A stretch of 58,114 bases of DNA, taken from Paraburkholderia piptadeniae. GTDB lineage: Bacteria > Pseudomonadota > Gammaproteobacteria > Burkholderiales > Burkholderiaceae. Shown in pieces: positions 35,215 to 42,716 of the stretch. Under the pieces are notes generated by a model. That model had not been told where the DNA came from. It saw only the letters and a list, made by a program, of their open reading frames with translations, and did not search any database. Both the position numbers and the translations under genes were made by a program. The stretch spans positions 1 to 58,114 of the forward strand of contig NZ_CYGY02000061.1 of the NCBI RefSeq assembly GCF_900007165.1. The letters run 5' to 3'. The first letter of the stretch is position 1. Every line of letters begins with the position of its first letter.

Positions 35215-36587
35215 TCGTGATCGGCGCGGGACCGGCCGGCGTGCGCGCGGCGCAGGCGCTTGTCGAGGCGGGCTTGCGTCCTGTGGTCATCGACGAAGGC
35301 CGGCGCGATGGCGGGCAGATTTATCGTCGTCAGCCGGAAGGCTTCACGCGCACGTATGAGACGTTGTACGGCACCGAAGCGCAACGTGCGCGTGCATTGC
35401 ATCGCGATTTCGATGCGTTGCGCGCAAAGATCGACTATGTGCCCGACACGCTCGTGTGGAACGTCGAGCCTGACGCCGTCCATGTGGTGAGCGGCACGCA
35501 TCATCGCAAGATCGCGTTCGATGCGCTCATCATCTGCAGCGGCGCGACGGATCGCCTGATGCCCGTTCCCGGCTGGCATCTCGCGGGCACGTATAGCCTT
35601 GGCGGCGCACAGGTCGCACTGAAATCGCAGGGCTGCGCGATCGGCGCGCGCGTCGCGATGATGGGCACGGGACCGCTGCTGTATCTGGTCGCCGCGCAAT
35701 ATGTGAAGGCGGGCGCGACAGTGAGCGTGGTGCTGGATACCTCGACATTCGCACAGCGCCTGCGCGCATTGCCGCAATTGCTCGCGATTCCATCGGCGCT
35801 CAAAAAGGGCATCGCGTTGCTGGGCGTGCTCAAGGATGCGCGCGTGCCGATTCATCGCGGCATTACGCCGGTTGGGATCGAAGGCACGCCGCAGGATGGT
35901 GTGCAAGGCGTGCGCGTGAAGCAGGCCAACGGCGCGATGCTGCAAGTTGAATGCGATGCCGTCGCGCTCGGCTATCACTTGCGCTCCGAAACCCAACTGG
36001 CCGATCTCGCGGGCTGCGAATTCCGTTTCGATCGGGCATTGCAGCAATGGCTTCCCGTCGCGGATGAGGACGGCCGCAGCAATGTGAAAGGCGTCTATCT
36101 TGCAGGCGATGGCGCGCGCGTGCGCGGCGCGGATGCGGCTGAGCGCGCCGGACGGCTCGCGGCTTTGGCTGCATTGAAGGACATCGGCCTGAGGCACGAT
36201 GATACCGAAGCCGGCATGTTACGCATGCAACTAGCACGCTTTACGCGCTTTGCCGCGGGCTTGCGCACGGCGTTTCCGTGGCCCGCGCGATTCGCCGCGA
36301 CGTTGCCGGATGAAACCATCGTTTGCCGATGCGAAGCGATCACGGCAGGCGAGCTGCGACGCGTCGTGAATGAGATGGGCGCCAACGAAGCGAATCGCGC
36401 GAAGGCATTCTCACGCGTCGCCATGGGCCGATGCCAGGGCCGCTTCTGCGCGCATGCGGGCGCGGAAGTCATCGCTGCGCAAGCGCGCGTGCCGCTGGAA
36501 GCGGTCGGCCGCCTGCGTGGCCAGGCACCGGTCAAACCTTTGCCAATGGCGCTCGCGCCGCACCAGGACATGGAGACGAGCAAATGA
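35199..36587 (+). CDS. NAD/FAD-binding subunit of opine oxidase/HcnB-like dehydrogenase
   Basis: Flavoprotein of 462 residues with VIVIGAGPAGVRAAQALVEA at the N-terminus and GQIYRRQPEGF near residue 42. A second nucleotide fold has AMMGTGPLLYLVAAQY. The C-terminal BFD-like [2Fe-2S] site has Cys376, Cys378, Cys412 and Cys417 (VCRCEAITAGEL, GRCQGRFC). Equivalent to HcnB or OoxA. GGGGAGG stands just before ATG 35199. Its stop overlaps the next start (ATGA). Confidence 0.88.
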   Translation: MAATVIVIGAGPAGVRAAQALVEAGLRPVVIDEGRRDGGQIYRRQPEGFTRTYETLYGTEAQRARALHRDFDALRAKIDYVPDTLVWNVEPDAVHVVSGTHHRKIAFDALIICSGATDRLMPVPGWHLAGTYSLGGAQVALKSQGCAIGARVAMMGTGPLLYLVAAQYVKAGATVSVVLDTSTFAQRLRALPQLLAIPSALKKGIALLGVLKDARVPIHRGITPVGIEGTPQDGVQGVRVKQANGAMLQVECDAVALGYHLRSETQLADLAGCEFRFDRALQQWLPVADEDGRSNVKGVYLAGDGARVRGADAAERAGRLAALAALKDIGLRHDDTEAGMLRMQLARFTRFAAGLRTAFPWPARFAATLPDETIVCRCEAITAGELRRVVNEMGANEANRAKAFSRVAMGRCQGRFCAHAGAEVIAAQARVPLEAVGRLRGQAPVKPLPMALAPHQDMETSK

Positions 36588-37753
36588 ACGGGCGCGCCGA
36601 TGTGATCGTGATCGGCGGCGGCATCGTCGGAACGACGACTGCGTTTTTTCTGCGCCGCCGCCAGCGCTCGGTGATTCTGCTCGAACGGGGTTTGACGGGG
36701 CAGCAGGCGAGCGGCGTGAATTTCGGCGGCGTGCGCCGGCAAGGACGCGCACTCGAACAGCTCGCCATGTCGAACCGCGCATTGGAAACATGGCGGCGTT
36801 CACGCGAATTGCTCGGCGAGGATATCGAATTCCTGCCATCGGGCCATACGCGCGTGTGCTATCACGCGCATGACGCCGAATACTTTCATCGCTATGCCGC
36901 CGATGCGCGCGCCTATGGCCTCGATCTCGAAGTGCTCGACGGCGCGGCGATGTTCAGGCGCTTTCCGTTTCTCGGCCGCGATGTACTTGCCGCATCCGTC
37001 TCGCCGCTCGATGGTCACGCGAACCCGCGCCTTGCCGCGCCCGCGTTCGGACGCGCGGCGGCGCGGCTCGGCGCGCACATCGTTGAGAACACAGAGGTGG
37101 TGCGCGTAGAAAAGGACGCAGGCGGCTTTCGTGTGGAAAGCGCAACGGGCGATGAGTATCGCGCGGAGCAAGTACTCATTTGCGTGGGCGCATGGGCCAA
37201 TGCGCTGTCGACGCAATTTGGCGAGCCCGTGCCGCTCGTCGCGCGTGGCCCGCAAATGGCGGTGACGGAACCCGTGCCTTACGTGTTCAAATGCTCGATG
37301 GGCGTGTACACGTCGATCAAGGAAGAGAGCGTGTATTTCCGGCAGGTAGCGCGCGGAAATATCGTGCTGGGCGGCGGTCTGTCCGTCCCGGTGGATGCAA
37401 CGACCCGCCGCGCGGGCGTGGTGCCTGACAACACCGTTGCGCAGATGGCGCAGTTCCTCCGCATGGTCCCCGCGATGCGTCCGCTGCATGTGATTCGCGT
37501 GTGGAGTGGCGTGGAAAGTTATCTGCCGGATTCGGAGCCTGTGATCGGCCCGAGCTCGAAAGCAGATGGTTTGTTCTATGCATTTGGCTTTTCTGGCTCC
37601 GGTTTCCAGATTGGCCCGGGCGTCGGCGAAACGCTCGCCGAGTTGCTCGATACGGGCAGCACGCCCATCGATCTCGCTTCGTTTTCCATCAGACGATTTC
37701 AGCGCGCTTCGTCGACGCACGCCGAATCGGTTACTTCCGAGACTTCATCATGA
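36584..37753 (+). CDS. FAD-dependent catalytic subunit (DAO family) of opine oxidase/HcnC-like dehydrogenase
   Basis: Flavoprotein of 389 residues: VIVIGGGIVGTTTAFFLRRR at the N-terminus and ASGVNFGGVRRQGR, with DSEPVIGPSSKADGLFYAFG and SGSGFQIGPGVGETLAELL at the end. The family oxidises the C-N bond of glycine, sarcosine, D-amino acids, hydroxyproline or opines. With the two upstream subunits it should form a membrane-linked heterotrimer. It could release an amino acid plus a keto acid from an N-substituted amino acid. It overlaps the regulator gene by ATGA. Confidence 0.88.
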   Translation: MNGRADVIVIGGGIVGTTTAFFLRRRQRSVILLERGLTGQQASGVNFGGVRRQGRALEQLAMSNRALETWRRSRELLGEDIEFLPSGHTRVCYHAHDAEYFHRYAADARAYGLDLEVLDGAAMFRRFPFLGRDVLAASVSPLDGHANPRLAAPAFGRAAARLGAHIVENTEVVRVEKDAGGFRVESATGDEYRAEQVLICVGAWANALSTQFGEPVPLVARGPQMAVTEPVPYVFKCSMGVYTSIKEESVYFRQVARGNIVLGGGLSVPVDATTRRAGVVPDNTVAQMAQFLRMVPAMRPLHVIRVWSGVESYLPDSEPVIGPSSKADGLFYAFGFSGSGFQIGPGVGETLAELLDTGSTPIDLASFSIRRFQRASSTHAESVTSETSS

Positions 37754-38166
37754 GCCAAGCCAATCTGGTCGACGCGCTTGCCTATATCGAAGCCAATTTC
37801 GACAAGACCGTGAGCCTCGCGCAGCTCGCGGATCTCTCGGCGCTGAGCGTATCGCGCTTCGCGACGGTGTTTCGCGAGCAATTCGGGCTCTCGCCGTACA
37901 GGTATCTGTGCGCGTTGCGCGTGCGCCGCGCACAGACCTTATTGCTGGCGGGCGTGCCCGGATCGGTCGTCGCGACGGAGGTGGGCTTTTTCGATCAAAG
38001 CCATCTCGCGCGGCATTTCAAGCGCTTGTGCGGCATGACGCCGAGTGCCTTTGTGGAGCGCACGCGCCAGAAGGCGCGTTCAGCCGAGCTTGATGCCTGT
38101 TTGAAGAAGCGCGTCGCGCAAGCCGAGACACGGGTATTTGCTCTCGACGACGCGCATGCCGTCTAG
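37750..38166 (+). CDS. minimal AraC/XylS-type regulator (DNA-binding domain only)
   Basis: Protein of 138 residues consisting of one AraC DNA-binding domain with two HTH motifs: SLAQLADLSALSVSRFATVF and ATEVGFFDQSHLARHFKRLC, then the family close GMTPSAFVERTR. The usual effector domain (about 150 residues) is absent. Its ATG overlaps the dehydrogenase stop, so it is made with the operon it probably controls. Short regulators like SoxS/MarA respond through their own level rather than a ligand. Confidence 0.85.
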   Translation: MSQANLVDALAYIEANFDKTVSLAQLADLSALSVSRFATVFREQFGLSPYRYLCALRVRRAQTLLLAGVPGSVVATEVGFFDQSHLARHFKRLCGMTPSAFVERTRQKARSAELDACLKKRVAQAETRVFALDDAHAV

Positions 38167-38206
38167 CGCTTCCCGTATGATCCACTCGCGCACGCATGAG
38201 CGCACT

Positions 38207-38551
38207 TCAGAAGATGACATAGACCTTGCGGATGGTTTCATCGACTTCCCATGTGCCTTCGGTGTTCGCCGCGAAGAAGAGCGTGTCGCCGCCCATGAAG
38301 TGGATCGTGTCTTCGCCATCGGGTGTGAAGCGGCCGCTGCCCGCCAGAAAATGCATCACTTCCGCCTCCTTGACCGCGCGGCGATAGATGCCGGGCGTGC
38401 ATTCGAATACGCCCGTATCGATCGCCTCGCGGCCCGGAATGACCTTCTGCACGCCGGATACCCTGATTTCCCGCGTGCCCGGTGATCCGGCCGTGCCCCA
38501 GTCTTCGAGTCCTTTTAGCGCGATGCTCTGCCTGATCTGCTGAACTTTCAT
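38207..38551 (-). CDS. small cupin-domain protein (DUF861/EutQ-like)
   Basis: Protein of 114 residues. A single cupin: GVFECTPGIYRR, EVMHFLAGSGRFTPDGEDTI and MGGDTLFFAANTEGTWEVDE. Only one His of the usual metal set is plain, so it may not bind a metal. The start at 38551 has GGGCGAG seven bases upstream. It is the last gene of the tartrate-dehydrogenase-like/SSADH/deacylase operon and convergent with the AraC gene. Cupins of this type are often put last in amine or ureide catabolic operons. Confidence 0.8.
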   Translation of the reverse strand: MKVQQIRQSIALKGLEDWGTAGSPGTREIRVSGVQKVIPGREAIDTGVFECTPGIYRRAVKEAEVMHFLAGSGRFTPDGEDTIHFMGGDTLFFAANTEGTWEVDETIRKVYVIF

Positions 38552-38561
38552 GGTCTCGCCC

Positions 38562-39530
38562 TTAGGTGGATTGAATGCGCCGTTCGATCTCGCCGAGCCG
38601 CACAACCGTTACGCCTGGCCGCAACTGACGCAGCGAGGGCATGACGAGCATGCAGTCGTCGTAGGGTGTCTTCACGGGATCGCCATTGTTCCAGCCGATC
38701 ACGCTGCCGGCTTTGGGAAATACTTCGAGGCCGGTGTAGTCGCCCGCGAAGCGGAAGTCCATGCTCTTCGCGACGACGGGCGCAGTCACGCGCACGACGA
38801 GCATTTCCTTCGGCGATGCCTGAATCCAGGCGCCAGGCACGTCTTCCCTGGCGACCACGCCGGACAGGACGAGAAAGCGCGCCGTCACATCGCGCGCGAC
38901 CGTAACGGCGCTCGCTTCCCAATGCTGTCCGCATTCGATGAGCAACGCGTTCTTCCTGCTCGATGGATCACCGAAGCCTTCGTAGTCGCGCATGCGCCGG
39001 CCTTCGGGATGTCCTTCATCGCAAATGACGGTCTCGGGCGTGCCGAGCTTCGCCGATAACTCGATGCCTTTGTCGAGCGGCCCCGCGACGATCAAGGGCT
39101 TGCTCTTCTCATGCATCGAGTGCAAGTCGAGCAGCAGATCGACGGTGTCGATGACAGGCCGCATCGCGCGGGCACGGCGCAACTCGCTCGAATCGGCCGA
39201 GGCGTCGTCGAGCGTGTGCGCGGTCCATACGCGGTTGAAGTCCTGATCGACGAAGCGCGATGTATCGGGCTTGTCCGCATCGAAGCGCGCGTAGGCATCG
39301 ACGTTGGCGAACGCGAGCGTGAGCTTGCCGCGACGCGGCCGCAGCTTCGCGCGCAGCAGTTCGTCGACGACGATCGCGCCGCACACTTCGTTGCCGTGCG
39401 TGAGCGCGTTGATCATCACATGAGGGCCGTCGATGCCCGAATCGAACGTATGCACATACGGCACGCCCGCGCTGCCCGACGCATGCGCACTGATATCGGG
39501 AAACGTGATCTCGATCGGATAAGCGTTCAT
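38562..39530 (-). CDS. M14-type deacylase (succinylglutamate desuccinylase/aspartoacylase family)
   Basis: Zn hydrolase of 322 residues. Metal ligands are His and Glu of NALTHGNEVCG and His of LLDLHSMHEK; the general-base Glu is in LIECGQHWEAS. The family removes acyl groups from N-acyl amino acids or diamines, such as N-acetylaspartate, N-succinylglutamate and N-acetyl-diaminobutyrate. It overlaps the dehydrogenase gene upstream by ATGA, implying that the deacylated product is used by that enzyme's pathway. It pairs logically with the acetyltransferases bracketing the cluster. Confidence 0.85.
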   Translation of the reverse strand: MNAYPIEITFPDISAHASGSAGVPYVHTFDSGIDGPHVMINALTHGNEVCGAIVVDELLRAKLRPRRGKLTLAFANVDAYARFDADKPDTSRFVDQDFNRVWTAHTLDDASADSSELRRARAMRPVIDTVDLLLDLHSMHEKSKPLIVAGPLDKGIELSAKLGTPETVICDEGHPEGRRMRDYEGFGDPSSRKNALLIECGQHWEASAVTVARDVTARFLVLSGVVAREDVPGAWIQASPKEMLVVRVTAPVVAKSMDFRFAGDYTGLEVFPKAGSVIGWNNGDPVKTPYDDCMLVMPSLRQLRPGVTVVRLGEIERRIQST

Positions 39531-40999
39531 TCGAGGCCACCCTGGCAGAGATACTTGATCGAGAGGTAATCGTCGAGACCGTACTTCGAGCCTTCGCGTC
39601 CATAGCCCGATTCCTTCACGCCGCCGAACGGCGCGGCCTCGCTCGAAATCGCGCCTTCGTTGATACCGACGAGACCTGCTTCGAGCAGACGCGACACGCG
39701 GTCGATGCGCCGCAGATCCTGGCTGTAGAAATACGATGCGAGGCCGAAGGGCGTATTGTTCGCGGCGTGGATGGCTTCGGCTTCATCGTCGAAACGGAAA
39801 AGCGGCACGACCGGGCCGAAGGTTTCCTCGCAGCTGAGCTGCATGTCGGGCGTGGCGTCGGCGAGGACCGTGGGCGCGTAATAGTTCGCACCAAGTTCGG
39901 AGCGGCGCTTGCCGCCGGTGAGCACGCGCGCGCCGCGCTTCACCGCGTCGTTCACATGACGCTCGATCTTCTCAACCGCGCGCGCGTTGATCATCGGGCC
40001 GATTTGCGCGTCTAGGTCCGTCGCGGGCGCGACCTTCAATGCGCAGACGCGCTTCGCCAGCAAGTCCGCGAACCTGTCATAGATCGACGACTGCACGTAC
40101 ACGCGATTCGGGCACACGCACGTCTGTCCGCCGTTGCGGAACTTCGATGCCATGAGGCCGGCGACGGCGGCATCGAGATCGGCGTCGTCGAACACGATGA
40201 AGGGCGCGTTGCCGCCGAGCTCCAGCGACACCTTCTTCAACGTGCCCGCGGATTCGCGCGCGAGATACTTGCCGACGGGTGTCGAGCCCGTGAAGGTGAT
40301 CTTGCGCACGCGGCCGTCTTCGAGCCAGTCGGCGACGGCTTCCTGCGCGTTATCGCGCGATGCGCTGATGAGATTCAACGCGCCCGCCGGAACGCATGCG
40401 TCGTTCGCGAGCATCACCAGCGCGAGCGCGGTGAGCGGCGTATCTTCCGCCGGCTTGCCGATGACGGTGCAGCCCGCCGCGAGCGCGGGGGCGATCTTGC
40501 GCGCGATCATCGCGAGAGGGAAATTCCACGGCGTGATCGCCGCGACGATGCCCACCGGCTCCTTCACGGCGCTCATGCGCTTGCCGCGTTGCTGCTGCGG
40601 AATGATATCGCCATAGATGCGCGTGGCTTCATCCGCGAACCATTTGACATACGACGCCCCGTACATCACTTCGCCACGACCTTCGGCGAATGGCTTGCCT
40701 TGTTCGAGCGAGATGAGACGCCCGAGCGCGTCCGCGTTTTCGACGATCGACGCATGCCAGCGATGCAGCACGGCCGCGCGATCCTTCGGCAGGGTATCGC
40801 GCCAGGCGGGGAAGGCGCGGGCGGCGGCGTCGGTAGCGGCGCGTGCATCGGCGGGGCCGCTGTCGGCGACTCGCGCGATGACTTCGCCCGTCGCGGGATC
40901 GGTGACGGCGAAGCGCTTGCCGCTCGCGGCGGGCATCCATTTGCCGTCGATGAAGTTGTCGGTGCGAATCAGGTCGCTCAACTCATATCGTTGCGTCAT
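39527..40999 (-). CDS. succinate-semialdehyde dehydrogenase-like ALDH
   Basis: Enzyme of 490 residues resembling GabD: TPWNFPLAMIARKIAPALAA (Asn159), FTGSTPVGKYLA, SLELGGNAPFIVFDDADL with Glu260 and NGGQTCVCPNRVYVQ with Cys294. It would oxidise succinate semialdehyde or a close homologue (glutarate or aspartate semialdehyde). Its start has GGAG six bases upstream and it lies 17 bases after the tartrate-dehydrogenase-like gene. Confidence 0.9.
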   Translation of the reverse strand: MTQRYELSDLIRTDNFIDGKWMPAASGKRFAVTDPATGEVIARVADSGPADARAATDAAARAFPAWRDTLPKDRAAVLHRWHASIVENADALGRLISLEQGKPFAEGRGEVMYGASYVKWFADEATRIYGDIIPQQQRGKRMSAVKEPVGIVAAITPWNFPLAMIARKIAPALAAGCTVIGKPAEDTPLTALALVMLANDACVPAGALNLISASRDNAQEAVADWLEDGRVRKITFTGSTPVGKYLARESAGTLKKVSLELGGNAPFIVFDDADLDAAVAGLMASKFRNGGQTCVCPNRVYVQSSIYDRFADLLAKRVCALKVAPATDLDAQIGPMINARAVEKIERHVNDAVKRGARVLTGGKRRSELGANYYAPTVLADATPDMQLSCEETFGPVVPLFRFDDEAEAIHAANNTPFGLASYFYSQDLRRIDRVSRLLEAGLVGINEGAISSEAAPFGGVKESGYGREGSKYGLDDYLSIKYLCQGGLE

Positions 41000-41016
41000 G
41001 ATGGTCTCCAGAAAGA

Positions 41017-42081
41017 TCAGGCGAGCAGTTGCGCAATCGCTGCTCCGACTTCCGTCGTCTTTGCCGTGCCGCCCAGATCGCCCGTGCGCGGGCCTTCCTT
41101 CAATACCGCCGAGATCGCGGCAAGCATCGCATCGTGGGCTTCGCGCTCGCCGAGGAAATCGAGCATCATGGCGGCGGACCAGATCATCGCGATCGGATTG
41201 GCAATGCCCTTGCCCGCAATATCCGGCGCGGACCCATGCACGGGCTCGAACAGCGACGGGAAAGTCCGCTCGGGATTCATGTTCGCCGATGGCGCGATGC
41301 CGATCGTGCCCGTGCACGCCGGGCCGAGGTCCGAGAGAATGTCGCCGAAAAGATTCGTGGCAACGACCACGTCGAAGCGATCCGGATTCAGGACGAAGCG
41401 CGCGCACAGGATGTCGATGTGCTGCTTGTCCCATGCGACGTCCGGATATTGCGCGGCGATTTCAGCGGCGCGTGAATCCCACCACGGCATGCTGATCGAG
41501 ATACCGTTGCTCTTCGTCGCCACGGTGATTTTCTTCTCGCGCTTCTGCGCCAGATCGAACGCGAACTTCAACACACGCTCCGCGCCTTTGCGCGTGAAGG
41601 TGGAAGTCTGCGACACGAACTCGCGCTCGGTGCCTTCGAACGATACGCCGCCGACCGAGGAGTACTCGCCTTCGGTGTTCTCGCGCACGATCATGAAATC
41701 GATATCGCCCGCCTTGCGGTTCGCGAGCGGCGAGGGCACGCCATCGAACAAACGCGCGGGCCTCAGATTGATGTACTGGTCGAACTCGCGGCGGAACTTG
41801 AGCAGCGAGCCCCACAGCGAAATATGGTCCGGCACCGTCTGCGGCCAGCCCACCGCGCCGAACAGAATCGCATCGGCGTCTTGCAACTGGGCTTTCCAGT
41901 CGTCGGGCATCATCTGGCCGTGCTGCGCGCAGTAGTCGCAGCTCGCCCACTCGATGTGCCGGTATTCCAGCGCGATGTTGAATCGCTTGCTTACGGCATC
42001 GAGCGCGCGCAAAGCTTCGGGCATCACTTCCTTGCCGATGCCGTCGCCCGGAATCACGGCAATGCGATAGATGCTGGACAT
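41017..42081 (-). CDS. tartrate dehydrogenase/D-malate dehydrogenase-like (isocitrate dehydrogenase family)
   Basis: Enzyme of 354 residues of the tartrate dehydrogenase/TtuC group: YRIAVIPGDGIGKEVMPEAL at the start, then DADAILFGAVGWP, FDQYINLRPARLF, FMIVRENTEGEYSSVGG and VVATNLFGDILSDLGP. It oxidatively decarboxylates 2-hydroxy dicarboxylates such as tartrate, D-malate or tartronate-like acids. It opens an operon with the SSADH-like enzyme. GGAG lies six bases upstream. The intrinsic terminator at 42111 separates it from the Lrp gene. Confidence 0.88.
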   Translation of the reverse strand: MSSIYRIAVIPGDGIGKEVMPEALRALDAVSKRFNIALEYRHIEWASCDYCAQHGQMMPDDWKAQLQDADAILFGAVGWPQTVPDHISLWGSLLKFRREFDQYINLRPARLFDGVPSPLANRKAGDIDFMIVRENTEGEYSSVGGVSFEGTEREFVSQTSTFTRKGAERVLKFAFDLAQKREKKITVATKSNGISISMPWWDSRAAEIAAQYPDVAWDKQHIDILCARFVLNPDRFDVVVATNLFGDILSDLGPACTGTIGIAPSANMNPERTFPSLFEPVHGSAPDIAGKGIANPIAMIWSAAMMLDFLGEREAHDAMLAAISAVLKEGPRTGDLGGTAKTTEVGAAIAQLLA

Positions 42082-42110
42082 GAATTACTCCGCGTGAAGT
42101 TGATAGACGA

Positions 42111-42148
42111 GAAAAAGCACGCACGTGCATAAAGCGCGTGCGTGCTTT
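42111..42148 (-). terminator. intrinsic terminator after Lrp-type gene
   Basis: A perfect 12-bp stem, AAAGCACGCACG (42114-42125) and CGTGCGTGCTTT (42137-42148), extends by three more pairs (one wobble) to a five-base loop. Read on the minus strand it is followed by TTTTTC. It begins 28 bases after the stop at 42176, so it terminates that gene. Confidence 0.75.
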
Positions 42149-42175
42149 CGATAAAGAGAGTAAGAGGCGCGCGCC

Positions 42176-42673
42176 TCAGTGATGGTGCTGCGAAAAGAGT
42201 GTTTCGAGCGGGTAATGCGACTTCACGAATGCCGTCTTGATGATGACGTAGCTGAAGTACTTTTCGATGCCGATGCCGCGCTCCAGCAGCCCCTCGATGA
42301 TGCTTTGATAGTGGCTCACGCTGCGCGTGACGAACTTGAGCAGGTAGTCGTAACCGCCGCTCGCGAGATGACATTCGACGATCTCGTCGACATCCCTCAC
42401 CGCATTGACGAAGTTGATGAAGTCCTCGCGGCGATGATCGGCGAGCGTGACTTCGGTGAAGACCACCTGCACGTCGCCGAGTTTCTCCAGTTGAATCTGC
42501 GCACCATAGCCGACGATATAACCCGCCTTCTCCAGCCGCTTCACGCGAATCAGGCAAGGGCTGGGCGACAGTCCAACTGCATCGGCGAGCTCCACGTTCG
42601 TGATGCGCCCGCGTTTCTGCAATTGCGAAAGGATACGCAGATCGATTCGGTCCAGCTTGCTGTCGTTGCTCAT
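42176..42673 (-). CDS. Lrp/AsnC family transcriptional regulator
   Basis: Regulator of 165 residues. The N-terminal HTH has LDRIDLRILSQLQKRGRITN, VELADAVGLSPSPCLIRVKR and LEKAGYIVGYGA. The ligand-binding RAM domain has VDEIVECHLASGGYDYLLKF. Such proteins sense amino acids. Its place beside a class III aminotransferase and an SSADH-like gene mirrors the asnC-ssd-atf module of ectoine catabolic loci. The start at 42673 is chosen because the frame before it overlaps the aminotransferase end. Confidence 0.9.
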   Translation of the reverse strand: MSNDSKLDRIDLRILSQLQKRGRITNVELADAVGLSPSPCLIRVKRLEKAGYIVGYGAQIQLEKLGDVQVVFTEVTLADHRREDFINFVNAVRDVDEIVECHLASGGYDYLLKFVTRSVSHYQSIIEGLLERGIGIEKYFSYVIIKTAFVKSHYPLETLFSQHHH

Positions 42674-42716
42674 CGTGGCGGGTTTGGTCTTGCATGTCGG
42701 CGGTCGGTCGATGTTA

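Noticed and set aside
34900..37753. Hydrogen cyanide synthase HcnABC
   Set aside because: The three-subunit layout matches, but the genes are coupled to an ABC importer and sit with amine catabolic enzymes. The same family includes opine, proline and hydroxyproline dehydrogenases, so cyanide synthesis is not supported.
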